64,000 bases of DNA, taken from NCBI GenBank assembly GCA_964036275.1, contig OZ038440.1, positions 124,001 through 188,000 on the forward strand. The letters are read 5' to 3'. The position numbers and the translations under genes were made by a program. The notes under the pieces were generated by a model, which was not told where the DNA came from, did not search any database, and saw only the letters and a list, made by a program, of their open reading frames with translations. The DNA comes from Litoditis marina (taxonomy: Eukaryota; Nematoda; Chromadorea; Rhabditida; Rhabditidae). Each line of letters opens with the position of its first letter. The first letter of the stretch is position 1. Positions 50,983 through 61,474 of this stretch are shown in pieces.

Positions 50983-53900
50983 TTACGAGAACCCGGACAA
51001 ATGTCCAAAATAGTTAGTAATATTCCAACTATTATGCAACGGTTCAATCTTGAAGAAATCATAATCATGCGACACGCAGCTAGGTACAGGGTGAAACTTC
51101 ATAGAGACAGAATGATGATAATCGGAATTTTCCTTACATGGGAAGAAAACCGAAGATGGAAGATAGGAGTCATCACCTACATAGGGAGCAAAGATCTCCT
51201 CGCAACCAGAGTCACACTTATCTTCTTCTTCTTCGACGAAATTGAGGAATTCGAACTGCGAATGGCCGGATTGATTGGAGGGGGAAGGCACCAGGAGAGA
51301 CTGAAAAAACAGGTCAAGGAGAAAATATGACCTCAACCATATGACCTCTACTGAGCGCCACCTGGGTTACTCAGTTACCTCACACATCAGGGAAACTCTT
51401 CAAAAAGCACTCAACAACTTTTCACAAAACACTTGCAATTAGATATTTCGCAAACCAAAATAGTAAACCCTAGTTAGCTAGGAACATCCCAAGTAGTTCC
51501 CATCATTCTGAAATGTTCGGCTATTACCAACCTGAATTCCAGCAGAGCTTGCCAACAAGGAAGCCAACGAAGCAGTATACATCAGAGTTGCGACTCCCAA
51601 TACAGCCAAGAAGTCCTGAAACGATGACATGATTGTTGATTAGAAAGCGTTTCTTTCTTCAAATAAATTTCTCTTTCTCTCGACACAGTATGTTTTGAAA
51701 TATGAAATATACTGTTTGTATGACAGGTTCACAGGATTGCCCTTTGCCCGGATCACAAAGTCTATTAACCAGCCGATTTGGAAACCACGAAGTTCAATCC
51801 CCACTTTTTCGAATGCGTATTACTTATGTGGTGAAAAACACAAGATGAACCACTCCCCGTGGGGTTTAAACTTCTGCAATATATACGAAGGTATAGGTTA
51901 GAGAGTAGAATGAGAAACATTGCCAGTATTCGAACTACAATTCTCCAATCTTCGGGATCCCCATTCCCCACCGTTTTCAATTAATGTTCACCATACCTGA
52001 AGTATCGTTGTCCATCGAGATGTTGCGATTTGAGCCACCAGCAAACTCAGTTCATTGTAGGTGCCGAATCCAATATCCTTCACAGTTTTTCGGGCCACCC
52101 ATGTCTCCGCTGCGGTCAAGTATCGACTACACTCCGCTTCACTGACAAACGTGTCCCAGTCCTGAAAACAATGAGTGAGGATGTAGGAAACTTATGATGA
52201 CTACATGGTTAGACAAGCACACTTTATTCCGTTGATGACAAATTTCCCTCCACTTTTGCGGAAAAACGAGGCAGTGCCCTTCGCGACAGTTTTATTCATC
52301 CCTTCATCCTTTCAGATATTTTTTACCTTCACCTAACGCCATTCGGAGTATGGTACTGAGAGGAAAGTTCCCATTAAAATTTTCAGCAGAACCTGACTAG
52401 TAGTACTAAGTTTAGTTACTGAAATGATAACTCTAATTCGATCAATTCAACGATCGTGTGTGTAGTGTGGTTATTTGTTGGTACTAGACTCAGTCCACCA
52501 ATAGCTCAAAAGTCACTGTTATTTTGTATATTTCTATTCGGGTTTATTCCACTTCTAGCAAAATGTCCGTGACAGCTGACAAAACACCAAAAATTCATGT
52601 AATCCCATCCATTAGTGAACAAAAGGAGATTATCTGAACACTCATGAATCACTTGACCTGTAGATGAATATGAGCCGGTCGTGAGCACCGAATTGACTCA
52701 CCACATACACCTAGTGTTGATCTTGAACCTCTGCGAAAGTGTACATTAGTTAAAAGTTGAACTTTTTTGGATAGTTGAAAAGGTTTGTAATGTCGGTAAA
52801 ATAGAAAGGGGAGGGTGCGAGAACTGACCAGTTTCTTCACGAATTCCCATTCCAGATTATTCAGATGTGAATCGGAGATATTTGCCGCCTCAGCCCATTC
52901 TGAATTGGAAGCACGGTCCGGGGTATCCGAGTCGTGCAGAAACTTGGAGGCGAGAACTAGGGCAGGTAGGTACAGATCGGTTGGATCAGAAGACTCGAAA
53001 TAGTCCTGGAATGTATGTGAATTTTAAAAATTTTGTTTCATCTGTTTAGTTTGTTCTATCTGTATTTAAGGTTTGCCTGCTATAAAGAATCGGAGGAATA
53101 GTCCTATTATTGAGATTTATGAAACTACATAGGACAAGTAACGTTGTTAGTTACCAGTTACCTGGTTCAATAATGAACAAGTTGCAAGGACGACAAAAAA
53201 TAACGATCAACTGTAATTTCACTTTTATGTTCTCATGTTTGCCACCTCCACGATTTGTTCAGCACATGAAAACTGCTCAACAACACGTGCAATATCCCGT
53301 TTTCGGCGGACTGGGCAATCCTTTATCATTAACTTTTTCAACGGAATTGGTTGCGTGGGTGGCCACAACTATTCCAAAATCTATGGGTTTATTGGATAAA
53401 AAAAATGGCCACACCATTCAAGAATTCTAATTATTTTATTTACCTTATCTCGCAAACGAAGCCGATCTAAGTAAACCATCGCGATGAGAAGAGAGCACGG
53501 ATCTGCGAACCCACGCTGAGAGATGCCACATGATGTTTCAGGGGCCATATAATCGAACGGACTATTTTTGGCGAAGTAGTCGGTAACGAAATCTGAAAAT
53601 GAACACAATTTATAATTTTTTGTTAGCGAGGCAGCAAACTTTTGAATTGTTTCTTGAAATGAGCACCAAAAACTTCTGGGAACATCGAAGTTACCGATTC
53701 ATGGTACGTCACTTCATATTCCACTTTTTCACTCCACTGCTTATGATACTTTTACTGCATTCTCTAGGTGGCTACGTCCACCATTGTTCTCAATGTTTAT
53801 TGATCAAATCAATGTGTATTTGACTATTATTCACATGGTTTTTTTTTGAATCATTTTCCCTTTCTCGGGTTATTTTCCTAGCCAATGGACCAGCGAACCT

Positions 53901-54363
53901 GGTCCGAACAACCAACCAAACCGTGGAACCGAACCGGGTGAGGATAACCGTGTCTGTGGAAATCAGATAGTTTACAGTTACTCTATTTGAAATTCGCGGT
54001 TACTCAGATACCCAATTTAGTTCAAAATGCATGGTTCGGTTCGGTTCCATTGTTTGGTTACTGAAGAACCGCTCGGTTCGGAATGACCGAATAACAGTTC
54101 TACGCAACCGTTTCGGTTCTCCACTGACCAGTTCGTGGTTGGGTTCCGGAAGGACCGGGCTCTCTAGTGCATTCATGTAATAAAGTCCACACATATCTGT
54201 GTTTAGTCCTACCATTTCACAGAGAAAGAATTAACAATGAGAACGTATATATATGAATACCTGACAAGGGTAAATTGACTGAGCTGGCCCTCCGAGACCC
54301 ATACTTGAGTGTACGCTTGACGCGCTTTCTCACTTGATTGTAATCAGGAAAATGTCCTGTCAT
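50983..54363 (-). CDS. CNPPD1: CNPPD1-type protein (cyclin Pas1/PHO80 domain), 6 exons, 331 aa
   Basis: Exons in reading order: 54363-54261, 53592-53444, 53005-52829, 52161-51997, 51615-51532, 51300-50983; all phases match. The start gives MTGHFPDYNQVRKRVKRTLKYGSRR-type sequence, the basic N-terminus of CNPPD1. Residues about 55-145 are the cyclin fold: DPCSLLIAMVYLDRLRLRD, LYLPALVLASKFLHDS, NSEWAEAA, LNNLEWEFVKKLDWDTF. A hydrophobic segment at about 199-222 (LAVLGVATLMYTASLASLLA) is the conserved membrane-associated stretch. The last exon is acidic (FVEEEEDKCDSGCEE) and ends GHLSGFS. The biochemical role of CNPPD1 is poorly known. Human CNPPD1 is about 410 aa, so this form is short; the last exon may have a different end. 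Confidence 0.85.
53881..54170. repeat. Inverted-repeat element built on GGTTCGG / CCGAACC
   Basis: ACCAAACCGTGGAACCGAAC near 53915 pairs with GGTTCGGTTCCATTGTTTGG near 54040. More copies of GGTTCGG and CCGGTCC fill the segment. In intron 1 of the CNPPD1-like gene. Similar to 11540-11840. Confidence 0.5.
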
Positions 54364-54390
54364 CCCCTGTAATATATATATATATATATT
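54364..54390 (-). promoter_or_regulatory. Acceptor before the CNPPD1-like start, made of an AT array
   Basis: On the minus strand a (AT)9 array (54389-54372) runs directly into TTACAG, then GGG and the ATG at 54363. Likely spliced-leader acceptor, because the leader would be three bases. The array takes the place of the usual polypyrimidine tract. Confidence 0.6.
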
Positions 54391-55105
54391 CGGCATGAAT
54401 GGACACATGGTGGAATGAAGTTTTATATGTGCTAAAACGGATCGTAAATACAAAAGAAACAATGACATAACTAGTTGAGGTTTATATCTAGCTAATAATG
54501 ATGTGCAAGTCAGATAGAAAGAATAACTACTAAGAAAAAAAAATCGACTTTTGTTGATTGGAATTCCATAATAGCACTTCACATGCTCGGAAGGTCTGGC
54601 AAATCGCCAGCTACTGCGTATCGAGACTCCGCCCATCTTGTATGCTTAAGAGCTGATGCGCACAGAAACCGCTACGCGACTGCATGCGTGCGGTTCATGG
54701 CGTCCTTACCTTTTTTACTCTTGTTTTTGTTGTCTTCTTTATTTGCTTTAATGTTATTAATGTTATAATTTTCATTTTTTTCACCTGTATGTGGTCGTAA
54801 TTTTTTTGTGAGATGTTCTCATATGTTATTCTCTCGATCGCGGGCACCCGTTCTATATTAATTTACCACTTTGTCTTAGAATTGATGATCTATATTAAGT
54901 TTGTCAGTATTGTCCTTTTGAGGCATACCCGTTGATTTAGTGTCTATGTTTCATCTCACCATCTCCCTATGAAATAATACCCAGCAACATTTTCTGTTTG
55001 TACGAGAGCGTTTCGATAGTTTTCACGTTCTGTACTTGTATATGCGCAGTTCACCCAATAAATATACTACAATAAGTCTGGCATAATAATCTATTATGTT
55101 TTGAG
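54391..55105. promoter_or_regulatory. Shared intergenic region of two divergent genes
   Basis: The CNPPD1-like gene starts leftward at 54363 and the RGG/AT-hook gene rightward at 55106. A GC-richer island at about 54590-54700 (with GACTCCGCCCATC) is the best promoter candidate. The sequence TTTTGAG ends directly before the ATG at 55106 and may be a spliced-leader acceptor. No TATA box is convincing. Confidence 0.4.
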
Positions 55106-58100
55106 ATGTCGGACGCTATCGAAGAGGTAACTCCTGCTATCCCGCAACAAGATGCAGCAGCGTCTTCTGAGGAGTCCGCGCTGACGAAAGATGCTGCTCC
55201 AGAAAAGAAACAGGATTCGCAACCGACACCCGTGGAGAATAGTAAGTGTACATATTTTGATCAGTTAAAGTTTGATATGAGCTTGATGCGTTGTTAGATG
55301 AACTTTTGTGTTTTGCGTCGAATCTGCATATTATATCTCGTGAAGAGGTGAGAACATTTCTTGATTGCACGTGCTCCCAAATAAGAAGATCAAGAAAATT
55401 ATATGCTTGGGAATCTTGGCATTGTGATATCGAGTTAAACAGCGATTTAACCTCAAGCCTATTTTTTCTTTCATTAATTTACTCCTATTCTTATGAAATA
55501 AAACCACCACCTCACTATTTCTCCGTGAAAGTTTTCTTTAGAATAAGAAAGCGCGTTGGAAATACGATTGAATAATTTTGAAAGTTTCTAGCCTCCCCCC
55601 CCCCACAATAATTCATAATTGATTACTTACCAAGCACATTTTATCTACGTACTTGTTATTTTTTAATAATGTTTTTACATTAACCTTTTGTTGATTTGCA
55701 AGTTAAGAGCAATTCTTCTTTGTAATTTTTACATTTTTTCGCATTCATAGACCGAGTTCTCGACATGCCTAAACAAACTCGGCTGTAAAACCACACAATT
55801 ATCAATAATAATAATCGTCCTTTTCTGATTGTGTTCTGAACTTCACTGGTGTATAGTTCACGATCCATCATCTTTGTCAATTGTCAATGTATTTTACTCA
55901 TTGCAGAAGAACCAGAGGAGGCTTCGGGAGTGGCCGCCACGGCTGATCCAGTCGCAGCCTCGGTCCCAAATGGAGTGGAAAGCGCAGTAGGCGTGGAACC
56001 AGCAGTTGCGGGTGATCCGTCTCCACCGGAGAATACTTCACAGTCCCAACCTGCTTCCACAGAAGAGGTGGTTGAGAAAAAGGTTGGTTTTTCAATTCAA
56101 AAACAGAAGGTGAATGGAAGTAGGAATTTATTTGACTGTCATCTTGAAATTCGTTTATCTGTCAGCTATGTAATGTGGCATAGTGTACTTAAAGAAACGC
56201 CGAGCATTCCGGGGTCTGCATGGTATGATATGGCAACATAGTCAGTAGCCAGAATAGCTCACCTAACGTTTTTGTTTTGTTTTAAAGGATGTTGAACCGA
56301 ACCTACTTATGTGGTCATAGGGGGAGTGGTGGCCTATTAAAGTCAGTAACAGTTTTCCGGACTTTTTTCTGGCTCCCAACCTGCTGCTCTTTTCGAAACA
56401 ATACTATAATTTTCGCTCACAAACACTTCACTCATTTCAATGGTTGGTTACCTATACCCAATTACATGATCCTAATTTTAAGTCTATCCATAGTTTCATT
56501 GCATGAAAGTTCAGTAGAAAACTATACATGTCGTATCTCGTATTACACATTTGTAATGAGTAATGAGTTTGTTTCGTAGGAAATTTCGATGGATACGAAC
56601 GAACCAGCAGAAGCGGCTGAGGCAGGTGAGCCGGCTGCAGCTCCGGGGGACACAAAGAAAGACGATTCTATCGAGAAGTGGGAGGTTATCGGGGAAGACG
56701 AAATTGCAAAGGTATGTTCATGTGAGACAAAAAGAGATGGAGCATGGAGTTAATTACATTTTTCCTAAACTTAACTTAAAGGTGTATCTGTATCCTTTTC
56801 TGAGATATTTTCATTTTTTGAACTAGGTCCACGTATTGTTTTGTTTAGCGCCACTTCATATTAGAATCACCAGTATTGTCATCTCTGTGTTCCAGGCTAA
56901 GAAAGACGATGAGGCATCGCAGGCTGGAACAAAATCTGATGGCGATGCGGAGAAAGTGAGTTTTGTCTTATTCAATTGTCATTCATTTCGTTGGAACATT
57001 CAAAAATAATTCAAAATATCCTATTCGTGGTCTGCAGATTATCGTCCATATGAAAACAGGGATTCTAGAGGGTCCTAATATGCACTGTGGAAACGTATAT
57101 GCCTTGCATCCCTTATTTGCTAAAGTACAGTATCTGAAAATCACGAAAACATACTGAATGTTGTTCAATTCCGCCAAAAAATTGTCTTAGAAACTTTTAT
57201 TCTTTATAATTCTAGTGTGCACCTTCTGATACCAAGAAGGAGAGTGAAGTGGCTGCCCCAGAGCCAGAGGTTGCCGAGGACTCGAAAGCGAGTGAATCAG
57301 TGCCTGACGTTTCGGAGGTTCGTGTTTTATTGTTGGAAGAAGTGTTCCAGTAGGTTGTATTCGTGTATTTACCAAAAACTAGAAACGAGAGGAACAGTAA
57401 ATGATTGTGTTACTGCGCTTTGTATAGTCTACCCTTCGGCTTTGTCAATAGTGCTTGCTGTAGCTGGAAGCTGGAAGGAATTCGTTCGCAATTGACACTG
57501 CTTAATTAAATTAGGTACACCGCGGATGAGCATAGCCGCATGTTTAACGCGTACTCTCGCCCAAATAACCGAGAATTTTTCTCACACTCGTTTTATTTTC
57601 AGCCGGCTCCGGCTGAGGTCGCCAACGAAGATGCAAAAGAAGAGGGCACCGAGCCAATGGAAACTGAAGAAGTAGCCGCAGCAACCACTGCGACTGTAGG
57701 GCGAGGTCGCGGTAGAGGTCGTGGTCGTGGTTAGTTTTGTTCATCGTTCTTATTTGTCCTTTTGGTGGGTATTAGTATGAAATTTACATAATGTTCTGAA
57801 AATTTGATTCATTATTTGAATTTTCGCGGCCTTTCATGCAGCATTTTCAGGCCGTGGGCGCGGTAGACCTCCTGGTGTCGCGGGTACTACGGCAACCACT
57901 CCGAAAACCCCTCGCCAGCCTCGAGCACCAAAACCAGTCCAAGAAGTGAGTCTTCTCTCTAATTTATTTATATTTATGTATTTTGGTTCTGCTTACACTT
58001 GTTATGTCGCAGTTTTCTGAATTAGAACTAACCTGTAAATTTCCGTGCATTCCTGCATGGTTTCAAAGTGTTTCCGTTTTATGTGCACACCAGTAAGATC

Positions 58101-60004
58101 CCACTAGCTCTCGAAAAGCAACCCCTTTTTTATTCAAGTACTTCAAATGCAAATCTGTCTCGGGTATGCAAGATTGCCACATAACGCTTATATATTTCAC
58201 AAAGTTTCAGCACCCCGAGTCGATTGCGTCAACTCGACCAAGAAGATCAACATCCAATCGGGTGGACTATGCCAACCCAGACACTTCAACCGTACTAGCT
58301 GAGGTCGACGATGAAATCCCAGGAAAGCTTTTCAAGGTTCGTTGTTTTTGGTTTACACCGCTTAGTATATGTTTTTACCTCGAAAGTACTTCGTTGTTCT
58401 TAGCTTGGCACATGTATATATTTACGGAAACCAGTAAGTTGTGACTACTCTTCGAAAAGGGCCCGTTTTTCGGTTCAAGTTTCGAATACGTACACATTGC
58501 GATTTGCGATTTTCCCTTCTATTTTCCGATTTTAGCAAAAAACTTTTGTTCTCAATTTTCTTGACTATTTGGAATTTGGACAACTGTGATGGCGTATGAT
58601 TAATTACAACTGTGATGATTATAGGGCGGACGTGGTCGCGGTCGTGGGGGACGCGGTCGGGGAGGGCGTGGTAGAGGTAACAGGGGATCCGATTCGGACA
58701 GCGACCACCCTGCCAGTGATGATGACGACACGGTTTGTTATCCACCCATTCTTATTTTGTATACATATTGGTTTGGATTTTAGACCGTACCGTTTTTAGA
58801 TAGCGGATCTACCATCTAACGGCCAATCATTGAAATCGCACGAACTGCTGTATTGCTCGAATCATAGGTAAATGTGGTCCAACCGGGCTCTCCAAAAGTG
58901 AAGAGGGTCAGACCGCTCTTGTTGCAAAAGTTAGGGGGGGGGGGGACCAGCCAATGGATGCTGCCTCCCCCCCCCCCCCCCCCCCCCCCCTCCCCCCATT
59001 GAGGGGCGAAAGTGAAGGAGGTCATTTGGTAACTCTTGTCGGAAAGTAAAGGTAGTACCATCTCAGGATGGCACTTTTCTACCCATGGCTCGAATTCGTC
59101 CGTTTAATCTGTAATATATGCCTAATCTTTTTGTCTGGTCAAAATTAGTTTTCTATTCGAATGTTCACAGGAGTTTGGCGCCAAGAAGAAGCGTGGCGGT
59201 GGAGCTTCGGCTCGTGGAAGAGGGCGAGGCCGAGGACGTCCTCGTGGTTCGGCTTCCGCGGCGGGAAAAGCAAGCAAGGTATTTTCATTTTTCCTCGGAT
59301 TACTATTGAATTTTATAAAATTGTATGCTATTCGCCACATCATCTCGCTTTCTCACAGATCGGAAGAAAAAAGGGGCTTAACTTTGTAGACATGTCTGTT
59401 ACTTCTTTGACCTCTCTTCAATTGCAAAAGTAAGTGTTACATGTTACTGTCGAATCGAGCTAACCAGCTTATAAATTGGTCGTTAAGGTGCATGAAGAAT
59501 CTGAAGACGATGGTGACGAGGAAGTGGAATACGACGACACGAAGAGTGAGGATGGCGATGCGGTTGAGAACGCGAGTGGAGAGGATGAGGCAGAGGTGCG
59601 TTTGAGCAGCTAGCGATATGAGTTGAACACCTCTGTTCCGATACTGACTAATGTTCACTCTCGCTGGATTTCGATCGACGCATAGTCGCTTTTGACTTTT
59701 GAGGCCACTCACTTTTGAGTTGAAAAAGGTTGAGCCGTGACTGACGGAAATACAGCTATTCGGTATTTTTCACATGATAACTTGCTTTGATCTGCTCAGT
59801 CTGGTGCCTTTTCTCACTTTTCTCTCTGCTTTGAGCCTTTCTAGAATACGAGATTTTCAGCTTCATGAATGGCGGCTTCTTTTCAACTTCAAAAGCAAAA
59901 TCATGTATTAACACATTTAGATCGTCCCATCAAAAAAGCGCGATGCTGCTGCCGAAAGCTCCCTTCCTCCCAAGAAAAGGGCACGTGCTACTATGGATAA
60001 TTGA
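55106..60004 (+). CDS. Acidic RGG-box/AT-hook nuclear protein, 12 exons, 453 aa, family not recognised
   Basis: Exons: 55106-55241, 55907-56082, 56580-56711, 56896-56955, 57216-57317, 57603-57729, 57851-57945, 58211-58336, 58625-58732, 59171-59278, 59488-59595, 59921-60004; all phases match. Residues 1-230 are a disordered Glu/Ala/Pro-rich region (MSDAIEEVTPAIP) with one more structured patch IEKWEVIGEDEIAK. At about 236-255 and 319-336 are RG repeats (GRGRGRGRGRG, GGRGRGRGG). Exon 10 has GRGRGRPRG, an AT-hook core. Exon 8 has RPRRSTSNRVDYANPDTS. Exon 11 is strongly acidic; the end SLPPKKRARATMDN has a basic nuclear-localisation-like cluster. Binding to DNA or RNA is inferred from composition. 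No enzyme domain seen. Confidence 0.85.
58934..58997. repeat. G12 and C24 homopolymer runs in one intron
   Basis: Twelve G at 58934-58945 and twenty-four C at 58967-58990, then six more C, separated by about 21 bases. The two runs can pair as a hairpin, and each strand has quadruplex potential. Exact lengths are uncertain, as homopolymers often are in assemblies. Confidence 0.85.
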
Positions 60005-61474
60005 AATGGTGAGTTACTCTATGAATGAATACCGGAGTCTCAATGACGGCTCCAGAATGGGGTTTGAGCTCGTATAAGAAAGTTTAGATGTTACGATTGG
60101 AGAAGAGTATTTTGAAGTATTGGATTGTCTAACAGATTATTGTTTCAAGAAACATTGAAAGTTGAAGCTCCAAGAAAATAATTTTAAATTCATTCATTTT
60201 ACAGCCAACTCTTGTCAACTGCCTCGAAATCATCAGATCATTGTCAACTGTCGTTCTTATGTCAGCAGAAATTTTTATTAATATCCTTCTCTTTCTGAAT
60301 AAGTTGGTTTTAGAAATTATGCTACACTCCAATGTTGTATATACATAGATTTCCTACTGTTCTACGTTTCCTTGAAATTTAGACAGCCCAACTGTTGAAT
60401 TACACTCATGTTGGTTCTCTTACCTCTTTATGTTGTTCTCGCATTTTTTTAATATATTTCCGTAAAACGTTAATAACCTTGGCCTATCACGTTTTCAAGC
60501 GGGCCTGTCGTTAGATCGACACATCTCTGTTATTTTTTGTGATCTTCAGTCTGTTTCCTGATCATCATTCAATTATCTCGTTCAAATTATTAAAGTGTAA
60601 TTCAGTATTGTGTGTTTGGGCTTGAGCTCCCTCAACTGCTCTTATTTTGTCCAATAAACTTATATACATACCCATGTTCGAAGAAGTGAGGTGCTTGTAA
60701 GGCCGTCTGAAGATTACATGTAATGTACAGTTTGTGTTTTAAAAATACATGAACCAATCAACTAGTCTTCGAGGGAATTTTTTCGGTTCCAATTTTAACA
60801 CACAATTATGAGATTATGACTGGTTTTCTGTGATGTATAGATTAGGAGCTGGTTCCGATGGGTTTTGGGCAGCGTGTATGCTTCAAGACTGACCTTTTTT
60901 TTAGGATTTTATGGGTAGCTTTGGATTAAGTGTGAAGAAAACAGTGCTGGTTAGTTTGTCTCGCTGTCTTGGAGATGAATCTGGTGATGTTCGAATACCC
61001 TTAGCTGGGAGTTAACGATACTATTAATAATGAAATTGGCGCGCGCCTCTAACACATCGATTGCTTTGCTCTCGCCTTCTAATTCTAAGTGTTTGTGCAT
61101 TTAATCATTCTGGTCGGCAGTCATGATTCCCATCGGAGAGGTACGCATTTTGGTTTCAGCTTTCAGGCTCAAACTTTTACGTCGACGTTAGTGAAGAAAA
61201 CACTACATGTGTTAAGTACGTTAAGCATCAACGCTAAATTGTTCAATACTTATGAACAGCTTTGTTCTACGTTGGTGTGAATAGTATGTTCACAGCCTCA
61301 AAATACTATAGAACATGCCCAGTATCGTAGATACAATGCTCCAGAAAAGGCTGCATGAAAAGTAGTCAGTTGAGGGCTAGCCTTATTGTAGGGGGCCCAA
61401 CATTTAGCTCAAAGAAATGAATCGGTGAAAGATGGACAAAAGTAGTTGAACATCACAAGAATTTGGTAACAAAT
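60005..61474. other. 3' region of the RGG/AT-hook gene and intergenic sequence
   Basis: AATAAA at 60653-60658, 650 bases after the stop, is a candidate polyadenylation signal. The rest has AT-rich sequence and small chance ORFs. I see no further gene until about 61475. Confidence 0.5.
60653..60658 (+). terminator. Candidate polyadenylation signal AATAAA
   Basis: Within TTTTGTCCAATAAACTTATA, downstream of the RGG/AT-hook gene. Canonical hexamer; no other candidate between it and the stop codon at 60004. Confidence 0.5.

Noticed and set aside
40803..54363. Operon of the CNPPD1-like gene and FMO
   Set aside because: They share a strand, but the gap is about 2 kb and FMO has its own acceptor and leader. 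Nematode operon spacing is usually about 100-400 bp.
54583..54768. 61-codon ORF with a Leu-rich end between the two divergent genes
   Set aside because: The hydrophobic end comes from a T-rich stretch. There are no splice signals or family, and it lies in the presumed promoter region.
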